Under the pieces are notes generated by a model that saw only the letters and a program-made list of their open reading frames with translations, was not told the origin of the DNA and did not search any database. Below, piece by piece: positions 17,436 to 26,542 of a stretch of DNA of 64,000 nucleotides. This DNA is from Vulcanimicrobiota bacterium (lineage in GTDB: Bacteria > Vulcanimicrobiota > Xenobia > Xenobiales > JADMJV01): positions 40,539 through 104,538 of the forward strand of contig JAFKGI010000027.1 of NCBI GenBank assembly GCA_017307785.1, read 5' to 3'. Made by a program: the position numbers and the translations under genes. The stretch's first letter is position 1. Every line of letters begins with the position of its first letter.

Positions 17436-18959
17436 ATGACGGTAGGCAGCGCACCGCTCGGACAGTATAGAGGTTGTTCTTGCCACCACGCGCCCTTGCG
17501 CCTGCTGGCCGAGACCGCGCCCACGCCCACCCCCGCTCCTCCAACCGGCCCCGTGGATTCCGTCTTCAGTTTCAACACCCAGGATCGTCGCGTTATGGAG
17601 CCCGGCACCAAGCTGATTCCTGGCGTCATCCAGGGAGCCAAGAAGAATCCCGAAACCGACAAGGCCATGCTCAACGTCGGCCTGGAACCGGTGGACGGCA
17701 AGTATGTCTACGGTCCCGAAGACCCTCGCCAGAACACGGCCGTGACCTTCTCTTCGGTGGCCAACACCATCAACGTGTTCCGCGAGGCTTTCGGCGACTT
17801 CAAGTGGTCCTTCAAGTACGACAAGCTGGCCGTCAACCCCAACGGCGGCAAGGACTTTAATGCCTTCTACGCGCGCAACCAGGGAACGGTCAACTTCTTT
17901 GCCGAGGAAGATCCGATCTTCGGCCGTGCCGTTTTATCGGGAGCTTCCGGCGAAATCGTGGCTCACGAGACCGGCCACGCCATTTTGGACGCCATCCGTC
18001 CCGAATACTTCGGAGCTTTCCGTAGCGATGTGGGAGCGTTCCACGAGGCCTTCGGGGACATGCTGGCCCTCCACATGTCGCTGCTGGACGAACGCGTCAT
18101 CAAGCGCGTGCTGGTCCAGACCGGCGGCGACCTGAAAAAGCCCAACATCGCCGCTTACATGGCCGAAGAACTGGCTCAGGGTCTGAACAACAAAAAGGGC
18201 ACCAACGCGACCGGCGGCGACTTCCTGCGCAACGCCAACAACAACTTTACCTGGGCTGAACCCAAAACGCTGCCCGAAAAAGGCGGTCCGGACAAGCTGG
18301 GCTGGGAGATCCACGACTTTTCGCGCCTCTGGACGGCCGCCCACTATGACGTGCTCAACGGAATGGTGCAGCAGCAAATTCAAAGCGGCATCGCGCCCGA
18401 CGTAGCCATTCGCGAAAGCAACAAAGAACTGCTGAAGATGCTGGCCAATTTGCTGAAGGAAGCCCCGCGCGGTGACTTCACCTATAAAGATATGGCCATC
18501 GCCTTCATCAAATCCGACAAAATCCACGCCGATGGCAAACACGTCGAGTTGCTGCAAAAAGTCTTCACCGACCGCAAGATTCTGCCGGCTGACCTGCCGG
18601 CGGAAACCCTGGAGGTCGCCCCCAGCCGGGAGCAGGCTCGCCTCTTCCAAAGCGAGGATGAACCGGCCTACGGCCCCATGAAGATGACCCTGGGAGAAGA
18701 CTTCGGTATGTTCTCCGGAGCCAAAGTGGAAATTCCGGTGGCATCCGACCGGCTGCTTTTCAAGAGTGACGAGCTGCAGGAGCAAACGCAGGACGACATT
18801 CGCCGACTGATCCAGGCCGGGCGCATCCGCTACAATGATCCCAGCTATCAGATGAAGTTCCCCAACGACTATTTCAACCCCCAGGGCGAGCCCTACATTG
18901 GTTCCGTCACTTGGGAAGACGGCCAGATGAAAATTGAACGTCTGGCCATCGCTCACTAA
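17436..18959 (+). CDS. Putative HExxH zinc metalloprotease (gluzincin-like)
   Basis: 507 residues from ATG 17436, chosen because GGAGG (17424-17428) stands upstream; the frame is open earlier but has no gene-like sequence. Zinc site His177-Glu178-x-x-His181 in VAHETGHAILDAI. A likely third ligand is Glu204, with Asp208 in GAFHEAFGDMLAL, the M4/M36-type spacing of about 23 residues. The N-terminal 50 residues are Pro-rich (TPTPAPPTGPVDSVFSF) with no Sec signal, and Cys14 and Cys16 precede them. The C-terminal 200 residues are of unknown fold. It could be a secreted effector protease or an intracellular one. The zincin core is clear; the exact family is not. Confidence 0.75.
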   Translation: MTVGSAPLGQYRGCSCHHAPLRLLAETAPTPTPAPPTGPVDSVFSFNTQDRRVMEPGTKLIPGVIQGAKKNPETDKAMLNVGLEPVDGKYVYGPEDPRQNTAVTFSSVANTINVFREAFGDFKWSFKYDKLAVNPNGGKDFNAFYARNQGTVNFFAEEDPIFGRAVLSGASGEIVAHETGHAILDAIRPEYFGAFRSDVGAFHEAFGDMLALHMSLLDERVIKRVLVQTGGDLKKPNIAAYMAEELAQGLNNKKGTNATGGDFLRNANNNFTWAEPKTLPEKGGPDKLGWEIHDFSRLWTAAHYDVLNGMVQQQIQSGIAPDVAIRESNKELLKMLANLLKEAPRGDFTYKDMAIAFIKSDKIHADGKHVELLQKVFTDRKILPADLPAETLEVAPSREQARLFQSEDEPAYGPMKMTLGEDFGMFSGAKVEIPVASDRLLFKSDELQEQTQDDIRRLIQAGRIRYNDPSYQMKFPNDYFNPQGEPYIGSVTWEDGQMKIERLAIAH

Positions 18960-18979
18960 TTCGATTATAATCCAGGCCT

Positions 18980-19588
18980 GTGAGTGAACCTGTTGCGCGC
19001 CAGCCCGCGCTGGACTTCGTGGCCCTGATCCTGTCGGTCGTGCTCAGCCCCTTTCTGTGCGTCCCCTACTTCTGTACGGTGTTCGCCCGCGCCACCGCGC
19101 GCTCGGATTCGGAGTTCCTCTTGCTGGCGACTCTCTGCGTGGTGCTGTCCATCGGTGTGCCGGCCGCCTACATCGGCTGGCAGGTTCACAAAGGCAACAT
19201 CACCGATATCCACGTGCGCAAGCGCGAGCAGCGCCAGGGACCGTTTCGGGCCGGAATGGCCGGCCTGGGAACCCTGGTGCTGGTCCTCTGGCTGATCGGC
19301 GGACCGATTCGCCTGACCCAGCTGTCGGGACTGCTCTTCGCCCAGAGCTTCCTCTTCGAGATGATTTCACGCAGCTGGAAGATCAGTATGCACACTTCGG
19401 TGCTGGCCGCCTGTCTGGCCGGCTGCATGGAGCTGGCCGGCTGGTCTTCCGCCAGCCTCCTCAGCATCATCCCCCTGTGCTGGGCCCGCCACTACCGCGG
19501 CCGCCACACCTGGGGCCAGGCCTTCGGCGGCGCCGCCCTCGGCTACGGCCTAACCATCTACCCCCTCCGCTGGCTGGCTTCCCTCTAG
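18980..19588 (+). CDS. PAP2-like integral membrane protein
   Basis: 202 residues, five or six membrane segments. It carries a weakened PAP2 phosphatase signature: DIHVRKREQRQGPF after TM2, then SMHTSVLA (SGH-like motif), then RHYRGRHTWGQAFGGAALG (R-x5-H like motif, with Gln where Asp is usual). Members dephosphorylate isoprenoid or lipid phosphates at the membrane; the altered last motif leaves activity uncertain. The start is GTG 18980. TATAAT (18966-18971) ends eight bases before it, so the message may be nearly leaderless, although no good -35 is visible. It follows the protease gene by 20 bp. Confidence 0.65.
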   Translation: MSEPVARQPALDFVALILSVVLSPFLCVPYFCTVFARATARSDSEFLLLATLCVVLSIGVPAAYIGWQVHKGNITDIHVRKREQRQGPFRAGMAGLGTLVLVLWLIGGPIRLTQLSGLLFAQSFLFEMISRSWKISMHTSVLAACLAGCMELAGWSSASLLSIIPLCWARHYRGRHTWGQAFGGAALGYGLTIYPLRWLASL

Positions 19589-19789
19589 CTCTTGCTGCGG
19601 TTGCTGATCCCGAAGGGGAAGGTGGCAAAATGGGAAGCGGGAGAGAGATTCGCACTGGCGATTTCTATGGGGTGGCCTCTAGCCTACGCCGGTCCAAATG
19701 ATAAAAACCGCCTCAGGATCAGCTCTTCCCTGCTTTCCCGGCTTCCCCGCTTTCCCTTCGGACGGTACCTGGCCTGATCTCGTCGGGGC

Positions 19790-20284
19790 TCACCCCTCCG
19801 CAGGAGGGTCAGCTAAGGCGAGGGCCTGGCTGTCGTAGAGGGCGAAGGGGTGTTTGGGGTTGGCTTCCAGGGCTTTGGCGTAGGATGCTTTGGCCAGGTT
19901 GCGCTCGCCCAGTTGGGCGTGGCAGTTGCCCTTGAGGTAATGAAGATTGGCGTTGTTGGCGTCCAGGCTCAGCCCCATCTCGATCTGTTCCAGGGCCAGT
20001 ACCAGGTAGACGCCGCCCAGCTGGCAGTAGATGTTGGCCAGCATGGTCCAGGCGCGCACGTTGGAGTAATCCTCACGAACGCCGCGGGAGGCGAAGCTGA
20101 GCGCGGGCTCCAGGTGGCCCCCCATGGCTTGCAGCTCGGCCATCAGCAGACAGGCTCCGGCGTGGCGCGCGTCGTGGCGCAAGGCCGAGATGCATTCGTC
20201 TACAGCGTCGCTGAAACGGCCTTCCTGCACCAATCTCTGGGCGCGATCGGCGTGGATGAGAGCTTGTTCTTCATTGGGGAGCAT
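19790..20284 (-). CDS. TPR-repeat protein
   Basis: 164 residues made of about four tetratricopeptide-like helical pairs: ALIHADRAQRLVQEGRFSDA, then ALEQIEMGLSLDANNANLHY and AKASYAKALEANPKHPFALY show the usual A-x-Y-x-P pattern. No signal peptide. It probably mediates protein contacts. It is the last gene of a minus-strand run that begins near 25.2 kb, 35 bp after the propeller gene. The 200 bp downstream (19589-19789) holds no gene; it shows only an imperfect inverted repeat around a CCGAAGGG string. No partner can be named from the sequence. Confidence 0.8.
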   Translation of the reverse strand: MLPNEEQALIHADRAQRLVQEGRFSDAVDECISALRHDARHAGACLLMAELQAMGGHLEPALSFASRGVREDYSNVRAWTMLANIYCQLGGVYLVLALEQIEMGLSLDANNANLHYLKGNCHAQLGERNLAKASYAKALEANPKHPFALYDSQALALADPPAEG

Positions 20285-20319
20285 TTGGCCATGTTACCTC
20301 GCCCCCACCCCGTTTCCCT

Positions 20320-22086
20320 TCAAGGTAAGACGACGCGCTGCAGGCAACGGCCGCCGATGTCAATCAGGTAAAGCAGTTTGCCGCCCTGCCAGGAACCGCC
20401 GAACTCACCAAAGACGGGATTGCGGCCATTTTTGAAGGTCAGCTCGTACTCGCGCTGGGCCTGCAATTCCTTGTTAAAAACGACGATCGACCCGCCACTC
20501 GGAACCAGCAGCTTGCCCTGCCAGGGAATCAGATCTTCCTGAGGCTTGAGCACGATGCGCCGCGAATTGGCGTTAGGCGGCGACAGTCCGGGACCGTCCC
20601 CGCCGGCTTCGGCCGCTTTCTGCCCCCGAGCCAGGTAGCGCAGTAAGGTGGGGGCTTCTTCCCAGCCACGCACGGTTTTAGCCCGCGACTGATAAACGTA
20701 CAGGTCGCCGCTGGCATCGCAGGCGATCTTGACCACCGGGTCGCCCCAACTGGGACAAAGGGCGCGCTGAGCCAGCAACTTGCCGTCCAGGTTGCGCGTC
20801 TGCAAAACTACGTCGCCCTTCTGATCACGCGGATAGACCACGCAATAGAGCATCTTGTAGGCGTTGAAGGCGATGCTCTTGGGGATGCCGCGCGGATCGC
20901 CGTTCTGAATGCCGATGGTGATGGGCTTCTGCCAACCACTGCCAAACTTGAAGCGCTGCAAACGGCAGTTACCGGCGTCGGCCACCCAGATTTGACCGTC
21001 GGGTCCATAGCTCAAGTCAGCCGGATTGACCAGCTGGCCCTTGGGTTCGGCCGAAGGAACCCAGGACATATTGCGCTCCACTTTGCCGCTGGGGTGAATC
21101 TTGAGCAGCTGGCTCTTGGAGTTCCACTGGTGGATGCGTCCCTGATAGTCCAGGCGCAACCCCGGGTCGGGACTGACGGCGATGCGCTCGGGCTGGGGAA
21201 ACTCACTGAGAATCTTGCCGCCGACGGTCATTTTCAAGACCATGCCGTCGCGCCGGTCGGGATTGCGCATGTAGACGAAGAAATCGCCGTCCTCGTTCAT
21301 GCTCAGAGCGATCGGCTCGCCCTCGCGGAAGGCTTCGGTCTCGCGAACCTGCGATTCCATGTTGCCGTCGGGCGCGTAGCGGCGGATCCAGTCTCGACCG
21401 GCCAGACCCAGCACGTCGGTGCCGGTCAGGTACATGGCCTGAGCGCCGTCCACTTCGTAGCGCACGCCGCCTTCCGAATTGATGACGTGCAGACCCCAGG
21501 TGTCCAGACAGTAGGCATTGCCCTGGCTGTCGATGGCCAGTTGCACCGGTCGGCGCAGCGAAGGCGTGCGCTTGGCCCCGAAATACTGACCCGAGGGATT
21601 GAACCCGTAGATCTTGCGGTTCTGCTCGCTCCAGACCCAGTAGTTGCCGTCCAGGTCACGAGCCAGAGCGACGCTGCCCCGGATCGGTTCGGGGCTGCCG
21701 CTGAAGGCCGTCCACTCCAGACTGTGGGGACCCGGCACCAATGCCCCTTTCACCAGCTGCTGTCCGGGTTCGGAAACCAGCAGAGCCGACTTGGCCAGGC
21801 GGCCCACCCATTGGGAAAGCACGGTGACGCCCGTCAGTTGTTGACGAACTTCGGCCTGCCCACCGCGGTGCTCGATGAGCTCGCCGTCGCGGGTGTAGAT
21901 GTCCATGAAGCCGTCGCCTTCGTAGAGCACATAGAGACGGCCGGCCGCATCTTGCGTCACGTCGGTGGGAGCGGCGCTGCCCAATGGCTGAAGGCGGATT
22001 TCCTGTTTGCAAGAGAGGCGGCCCGGCTGGGCGCCGGCCAGACTCGTCAACAGCAGCAGCGGTAAGAGTTTCCTCAGGCCAGCCAT
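20320..22086 (-). CDS. Secreted NHL-type beta-propeller protein
   Basis: 588 residues with a Sec signal peptide (MAGLRKLLPLLLLTSLAGAQ). The rest is a series of NHL/YWTD-like blades: PTDVTQDAAGRLYVLYEG, ARDLDGNYWVWS, AIDSQGNAYCLD, NPADLSYGPDGQIWVADAGN. Six or more blades can be counted, enough for one propeller plus extra strands. Such proteins are periplasmic or surface binding scaffolds, and no catalytic residues are evident. Its start overlaps the end of hemB by 13 bp, so it is co-translated with heme synthesis genes, but a functional link is not obvious. Confidence 0.8.
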   Translation of the reverse strand: MAGLRKLLPLLLLTSLAGAQPGRLSCKQEIRLQPLGSAAPTDVTQDAAGRLYVLYEGDGFMDIYTRDGELIEHRGGQAEVRQQLTGVTVLSQWVGRLAKSALLVSEPGQQLVKGALVPGPHSLEWTAFSGSPEPIRGSVALARDLDGNYWVWSEQNRKIYGFNPSGQYFGAKRTPSLRRPVQLAIDSQGNAYCLDTWGLHVINSEGGVRYEVDGAQAMYLTGTDVLGLAGRDWIRRYAPDGNMESQVRETEAFREGEPIALSMNEDGDFFVYMRNPDRRDGMVLKMTVGGKILSEFPQPERIAVSPDPGLRLDYQGRIHQWNSKSQLLKIHPSGKVERNMSWVPSAEPKGQLVNPADLSYGPDGQIWVADAGNCRLQRFKFGSGWQKPITIGIQNGDPRGIPKSIAFNAYKMLYCVVYPRDQKGDVVLQTRNLDGKLLAQRALCPSWGDPVVKIACDASGDLYVYQSRAKTVRGWEEAPTLLRYLARGQKAAEAGGDGPGLSPPNANSRRIVLKPQEDLIPWQGKLLVPSGGSIVVFNKELQAQREYELTFKNGRNPVFGEFGGSWQGGKLLYLIDIGGRCLQRVVLP

Positions 22087-23060
22087 CGAGCCGCCTCACG
22101 GGCGTGGTAGGTCAAAATCAGGTCGGCGCCGGCCCGCTTCATGGAGAGCAGCGTTTCCAGAGTGATCAGCCGTTCGTCCACCCAACCGTTGGCGGCGGCC
22201 GCCTTGATCATGGCGTATTCCCCGCTGACGTTGTAGCAGGCCAGCGGCAGCGCAAAGTGCTCGCGCAGGTCGCGCAGGATATCGAGATAGGCCAGCGCCG
22301 GCTTGACCATCAGCCAGTCAGCCCCTTCCTGAATATCCAGGGCGGCTTCGCGCAGGGCCTCGCGGCGATTGGCCGAGTCCATCTGATAGGAGCGGCGGTC
22401 GCCGAAGGACGGCTTGGAGTCGGCCGCCTCGCGGAACGGGCCATAGTAAGCCGAGGCGAATTTGACGGCGTAGCTGAGAATGCCGGTGTCTTGAAAGCCG
22501 GCCGCGTCCAGGGCCGTGCGAATGGCGCTCACGCGACCGTCCATCATATCAGAGGGGGCCACCAGGTCGGCGCCGGCGCGGGCGTGCGAGACGGCCGTCT
22601 GGGCCAAAATCTTGAGGGCCGCGTCGTTGTCGACAGTGTGGCCGCACAGCGGGCCACAGTGGCCGTGGTCGGTGTACTGGCACAGGCAGACGTCGGTCAT
22701 CACCACCAGATTGGGAAAAGCTCGCTTGAGTTCGCGCACGGCCCGCTGCACTGGAGCATCGTCGGCGTAGGCCTGCGAGCCCTCGGCGTCTTTGCTGGCG
22801 GGCAGACCGAACATGATGACCGAGCGGATGCCCTCGGCCATGGCCGCCTCCACCTCGCCCACCACTTTGTCCACGCTCCAGCGATTCTGGCCGGGCAGGG
22901 CGCCCACCGGCTGGACGATGTTCTCACCCTCCACCACAAAGAGGGGATAGCAGAAATCGTTAGGGGTCAGCTGGGTCTCACGGACCAGGGCGCGCATTTC
23001 CGCGCTGCCGCGCAGGCGGCGCATCCGCGAAATGGGAAAATTCGGGGCAGAGAAGTTCAT
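22074..23060 (-). CDS. hemB: Delta-aminolevulinic acid dehydratase (porphobilinogen synthase)
   Basis: Condenses two 5-aminolevulinate molecules to porphobilinogen for heme and corrin synthesis. 328 residues, normal length. Zinc-type active site: Cys125, Cys127 and Cys135 in DVCLCQYTDHGHCG, so it is the Zn-dependent class rather than the Mg/Asp class. Schiff-base lysines are Lys200 (SYAVKFASAYYGPFR) and Lys253 (DWLMVKPALAYLD). It starts 26 bp downstream of the hydroxyacid oxidase gene and overlaps the propeller gene, inside a six-gene minus-strand run. No other hem gene is in the window. Confidence 0.97.
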   Translation of the reverse strand: MNFSAPNFPISRMRRLRGSAEMRALVRETQLTPNDFCYPLFVVEGENIVQPVGALPGQNRWSVDKVVGEVEAAMAEGIRSVIMFGLPASKDAEGSQAYADDAPVQRAVRELKRAFPNLVVMTDVCLCQYTDHGHCGPLCGHTVDNDAALKILAQTAVSHARAGADLVAPSDMMDGRVSAIRTALDAAGFQDTGILSYAVKFASAYYGPFREAADSKPSFGDRRSYQMDSANRREALREAALDIQEGADWLMVKPALAYLDILRDLREHFALPLACYNVSGEYAMIKAAAANGWVDERLITLETLLSMKRAGADLILTYHAREAARWLA

Positions 23061-23086
23061 AAGGGGGCGCGTTCCACTCCGCTCGG

Positions 23087-24148
23087 TTACACCCTTTCCA
23101 CCAGATCGGGACTCAACTCATCGAGGCGGCTGCAGCCCAACAGCAACATGGCCTCGTTCAATTCGGCCCGCAAAGTTTGAAACACCTGACGCACGCCCGC
23201 TTCCCCGGCGGCCGCCAGACCCCAGAGCAACGGCCTTCCCACCAGCACCACCCGGGCGCCCAGACAGCAGGCCAGCAGAGCGTCGGCTCCGCGGCGCACT
23301 CCCCCATCCATCCACACCTCCACGCTCGGGTCCAAAGCCTGACGGATGCGCTGGACGCAGTGCAGGGTGGCCGGGGAGTGATCGAGCTGGCGCCCGCCGT
23401 GATTGGAGACGACTACGGCGCGAGCGCCAATCTTGGCGGACTGAACGGCGTCGTCGCTGCGCACGATTCCCTTCACCACCACCGGCAAATCGGTCTGCTC
23501 GACCAGCCACTCCAGGTCCTTGAAAGACAGGCTCGGGTCGAGGTGGCGCTGGACGTAAGCGCCCAGGCCGCTCCCTTCCAGGGTTTCTTTGCCGGTGCCG
23601 GTCAGATTGGCCAGACTCAGTCCCGGCGGCAGAGTGAAATGGTTGCGCGCGTCTTTCTCGCGCACGGCCAGCACCGGTGCGTCGACCGTCAGCACCAGGG
23701 CGCGCGCTCCCGCCGCCCGGGCGCGCTGCACCAGTTCTCGGGTGATGCCGCGATCCTTATAGACATAGAGCTGAAAAAGCACGGGCCCGCTGGCCTGCTG
23801 GACCACTTCTTCCATGGGCGAGTTGGAAAGGGTGCTGAGAATGAAGCAGCTACCCTCGGCGGTCACCCCGCGCGCGCTGGCCACCTCGGCTCCGGCGTCG
23901 GCCATACCGTGAAAAGCGGTGGGAGCGGCCAGAATGGGCATGCTGACCGGCATTCCCAGCACGCTGGTGGACAGGTCGATCTGTTCCACGCCGGCCAGCA
24001 CCTTGTAGTGCAGAGCGTATTCGGAAAAGGCCTGGCGGTTGCGCCGCAAGGAAATTTCATCGCGCGCGCCCCCGCGATAGTAATCGTAGGCCGGCTGACT
24101 CAATTTAGCAGCCGCTACCGCTTCGAAATCGTGCATGTTCACCAGCAT
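23087..24148 (-). CDS. FMN-dependent alpha-hydroxyacid oxidase/dehydrogenase
   Basis: Oxidises an L-2-hydroxy acid such as lactate or glycolate to the 2-oxo acid with FMN. 353 residues from ATG 24148, which has GGAGG nine bases upstream. Motifs: FEAVAAAKLSQPAYDYYRGG at the start, PILAAPTAFHGMAD, LTVDAPVLAVRE, VVKGIVRSDDA, and the active site VSNHGGRQLDHSPATL with catalytic His and Arg, then WMDGGVRRGADAL for FMN phosphate. No membrane segment, so it is closer to glycolate/lactate oxidases than to membrane LldD. It starts six bases after the upstream gene. Substrate cannot be fixed from the sequence. Confidence 0.9.
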   Translation of the reverse strand: MLVNMHDFEAVAAAKLSQPAYDYYRGGARDEISLRRNRQAFSEYALHYKVLAGVEQIDLSTSVLGMPVSMPILAAPTAFHGMADAGAEVASARGVTAEGSCFILSTLSNSPMEEVVQQASGPVLFQLYVYKDRGITRELVQRARAAGARALVLTVDAPVLAVREKDARNHFTLPPGLSLANLTGTGKETLEGSGLGAYVQRHLDPSLSFKDLEWLVEQTDLPVVVKGIVRSDDAVQSAKIGARAVVVSNHGGRQLDHSPATLHCVQRIRQALDPSVEVWMDGGVRRGADALLACCLGARVVLVGRPLLWGLAAAGEAGVRQVFQTLRAELNEAMLLLGCSRLDELSPDLVERV

Positions 24149-24153
24149 CTTGT

Positions 24154-24936
24154 TCAGCCTCCCGCGCGCATCTTGCGCAACTCTTCCAGTTGATCTCGGA
24201 GCAGGCCGGCGGCCTGCACCAGGCGCGCCAATTCTGGCTCCAGACCCGATTGTTCTAAAACTCGCCAGATGGCCCCGCCCTTGAAAAGGGCCAACTGCAG
24301 GCGGGCTCGCTGAGTAATCAGCTGCGTGCCCGCCAGTTCCTCGAGCTGACGGCCCCTCTGCTCCCACTCCAGCCGGGGAGGCGGCGGCCCGGTCTTCAAG
24401 CTATCCAGGCGTCCGTTCAGGGTTTCATAGGAATCCATGGCAGATTCGTAGTCGCGCAAGAGGGCCGCGAAATTTTTCTTGCCCGTGCGCCGGCACAACT
24501 CCTCGGCCGCGCTCCGGTCGGCATAAAACGACAATCTCCAGAAAGGCGTGGAGTAGCGTCCGGTCCCGTAGCCCAGGCGCAGCAGCAGGGCGAAGCGCGG
24601 ATGCCCGTGGCATTCGCGAATCAGCGGAACGAGGGCGGCCTGGTGCTCACGAATGCGCCGGATTTCGTCCTGCGTCAGGCGCTGACTCTCGCGGATCGGA
24701 ACGGCAAATTCCGGCAGGCTTTCCAAGTGGCGACGCCGCTCTTCCAGTTCGCGCCGTTCGGCGGCCAGAATCTCGAAGAGGGACGGAAGTAAAAAGGAAA
24801 GCCCGGTGCGTCGCTGTGCCAGAGCCACCACCTCGGTGTCCAGACTGGGAAGCAGGGCCAACGCCAGCACCTGATTCTCCTGGCGCAGCTGGTCCTCCAG
24901 GCGGGCGATCTGGTCGCGCAGCCCGAGGTTAGCCAT
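24154..24936 (-). CDS. Coiled-coil protein of unknown function
   Basis: 260 residues from ATG 24936, preferred because GAGG precedes it and because it overlaps the upstream stop by eight bases; an earlier ATG at 24963 also exists. Almost wholly helical with heptad stretches at both ends: LRDQIARLEDQLRQENQVLA near the start and VQAAGLLRDQLEELRKM at the end. The middle has a compact segment, HPRFALLLRLGYGTGRYSTP, with a RYSTPFWRLSFYADRSAAEE run that looks folded. No signal peptide. It is translationally coupled to the 102-residue unknown before it and placed ahead of the hydroxyacid oxidase. No family recognised. Confidence 0.65.
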   Translation of the reverse strand: MANLGLRDQIARLEDQLRQENQVLALALLPSLDTEVVALAQRRTGLSFLLPSLFEILAAERRELEERRRHLESLPEFAVPIRESQRLTQDEIRRIREHQAALVPLIRECHGHPRFALLLRLGYGTGRYSTPFWRLSFYADRSAAEELCRRTGKKNFAALLRDYESAMDSYETLNGRLDSLKTGPPPPRLEWEQRGRQLEELAGTQLITQRARLQLALFKGGAIWRVLEQSGLEPELARLVQAAGLLRDQLEELRKMRAGG

Positions 24937-25237
24937 CGACCTCAATCTTCCGGAAAAATTCAAATACGGCGGCCAGCATCTCGGTGGCGTCCGCGACTTC
25001 CGTTTCGTCGATCAGGAAGACGCGACAATGATTCTGATTCATCAAGAGATCGAGAGGCCCGGGCTCGAGGCCGTCTTCTTCGGTGAGATATTCGTACCCC
25101 ACGCGGGCTTTCGGATCGTAGCCATCCAACTGCATCTCTACGCCCTGCAGACACAGCGGGTAATTCTCGACAATCTCGTAGCCTTGCGCCTCAAACGCCT
25201 CCTTGAGAACGATCCGGCCGGCCATTTCGCTGAGCAC
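24929..25237 (-). CDS. Small conserved-looking protein, unknown function
   Basis: 102 residues, acidic, cytoplasmic. A readable core, VLKEAFEAQGYEIVENYPL, then GYDPKARVGYEYLTEEDG and HCRVFLIDETEVADATEM, suggests a mixed alpha/beta fold. GTG 25237 or ATG 25225 (MAGRIV) could be the start. It heads the minus-strand run that contains hemB and is divergent from pepT across 51 bp, so its promoter probably overlaps the pepT leader. I do not recognise a family. Confidence 0.6.
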   Translation of the reverse strand: MLSEMAGRIVLKEAFEAQGYEIVENYPLCLQGVEMQLDGYDPKARVGYEYLTEEDGLEPGPLDLLMNQNHCRVFLIDETEVADATEMLAAVFEFFRKIEVDG

Positions 25238-25288
25238 CCTATCGACTTACACCAGGGATCTGCTCATCCCTTCGCCAAATCCGCCCCC

Positions 25289-26536
25289 ATGTGGAACCAG
25301 AAACTTGAAGAGCGCATCCTGCGCTACACTGCCATCGCCACCCCCAGCGACTCCGCCAGCCCGACCGCTCCCAGCACCGAGTGCCAGTGGGACCTTTTGC
25401 GCGTGCTCGAGCAAGAGCTGATCGCCATCGGCGCGACCGAGGTGGAATTGGGAGAATTCGGCCATCTGATGGCCACCATTCCGGGCAACAGCGAAGGGCC
25501 GGTCGTTTCTTGGATGGCCCACGTGGACACCAGCCAGCAGTTCAACGGCCTGGACGTCAAGCCCATCGTGCACCGCGCTTACGCCGGCGGCGACATCGTG
25601 TTGCCCGACGATCCCACGCAGGTCATCTCCCCCAATGAGTTCCCTTACCTCAAGGGCAAGGTGGGCCACGACATCGTGACCGCCAGCGGCCTTAGCTTGC
25701 TGGGGGCCGACGACAAGGCCGGCGTGGCCATCGTCATGACGCTGGCCGAGCACCTCATCCAGCACCCCGAGATTCCCCGTGCGCGCACCCGCATCTGCTT
25801 TACCCCCGATGAGGAAATCGGACGCGGCTGCACCCACCTGGACTTCGCCAAACTGGGCGCCGACTATGCCTACACCCTGGACGGCGGCGACGTGGGCGAA
25901 CTGTGCAACGAGACTTTTTCGGCCGACAAGGCCGTGGTCACCGTGACCGGCGTGTCCATTCATCCCGGTTGGGCCAAGGACAAGCTGGTCAACGCCCTGC
26001 ACCTGGCCTGCCAGATTGTGGAAATGCTGCCCAAGGTAACGCGTACCCCCGAGACCACCGAAGGCAAGCAAGGCTTCATTCACGTCACCACCCTGGAGGG
26101 CGGCTCTTCGGAAGCCAAACTTCAAATCATCATCCGCGACTTTGAACTGGAAGGACTGCGCTCCCACCACGAGCTGATCTCCTCGGTGTGCACCGCCGTC
26201 GGACTGGCCGAACCGCGCGCCCAGATCAAAGTAGAATTCGTCGAGCAGTACCGCAACATGCGCTACTGGTTGGACAAAGACATGCGTCCGGTCAATCTGG
26301 CCCTGGAAGCCTATCGCAAAGCCGGCATCCAGCCCTACCTGACCGGCATCCGCGGCGGCACCGACGGCTCCTGGCTGACCGAAAAGGGCCTGCTCACCCC
26401 CAACCTGTTTGCCGGCATGCAGAACGTGCACGGCCCGCTCGAGTGGGTGAGCATTCAAGACATGAATCAGTCCGTAGCCATGTGTCTGGAGCTGGTCCAG
26501 CTCTACGCGCTCCAACCGGCGACCGCCAAGGTCTGA
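25289..26536 (+). CDS. pepT: Peptidase T (M20 tripeptidase)
   Basis: Zinc aminopeptidase that releases the N-terminal residue of tripeptides in the cytoplasm. 415 residues from ATG 25289, the usual PepT length. M20 metal ligands: His78-x-Asp80 in WMAHVDTS, Asp141 in LLGADDKAG, Glu175/Glu176 in FTPDEEIGRG, Asp in YTLDGGDVGEL and His in GMQNVHGPLEWVS. The PepT-specific IRGGTDGSWLTEKGLLTPN is present. The frame is open upstream of this ATG but reads as antisense of the preceding genes. No clear Shine-Dalgarno. Followed by a repeat-containing spacer rather than a terminator. Confidence 0.95.
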   Translation: MWNQKLEERILRYTAIATPSDSASPTAPSTECQWDLLRVLEQELIAIGATEVELGEFGHLMATIPGNSEGPVVSWMAHVDTSQQFNGLDVKPIVHRAYAGGDIVLPDDPTQVISPNEFPYLKGKVGHDIVTASGLSLLGADDKAGVAIVMTLAEHLIQHPEIPRARTRICFTPDEEIGRGCTHLDFAKLGADYAYTLDGGDVGELCNETFSADKAVVTVTGVSIHPGWAKDKLVNALHLACQIVEMLPKVTRTPETTEGKQGFIHVTTLEGGSSEAKLQIIIRDFELEGLRSHHELISSVCTAVGLAEPRAQIKVEFVEQYRNMRYWLDKDMRPVNLALEAYRKAGIQPYLTGIRGGTDGSWLTEKGLLTPNLFAGMQNVHGPLEWVSIQDMNQSVAMCLELVQLYALQPATAKV

Positions 26537-26542
26537 GGCGAC

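Noticed and set aside
19592..19777. 61-residue plus-strand ORF
   Set aside because: No start signals, mixed composition and no family; the interval between 19589 and 19789 seems non-coding.
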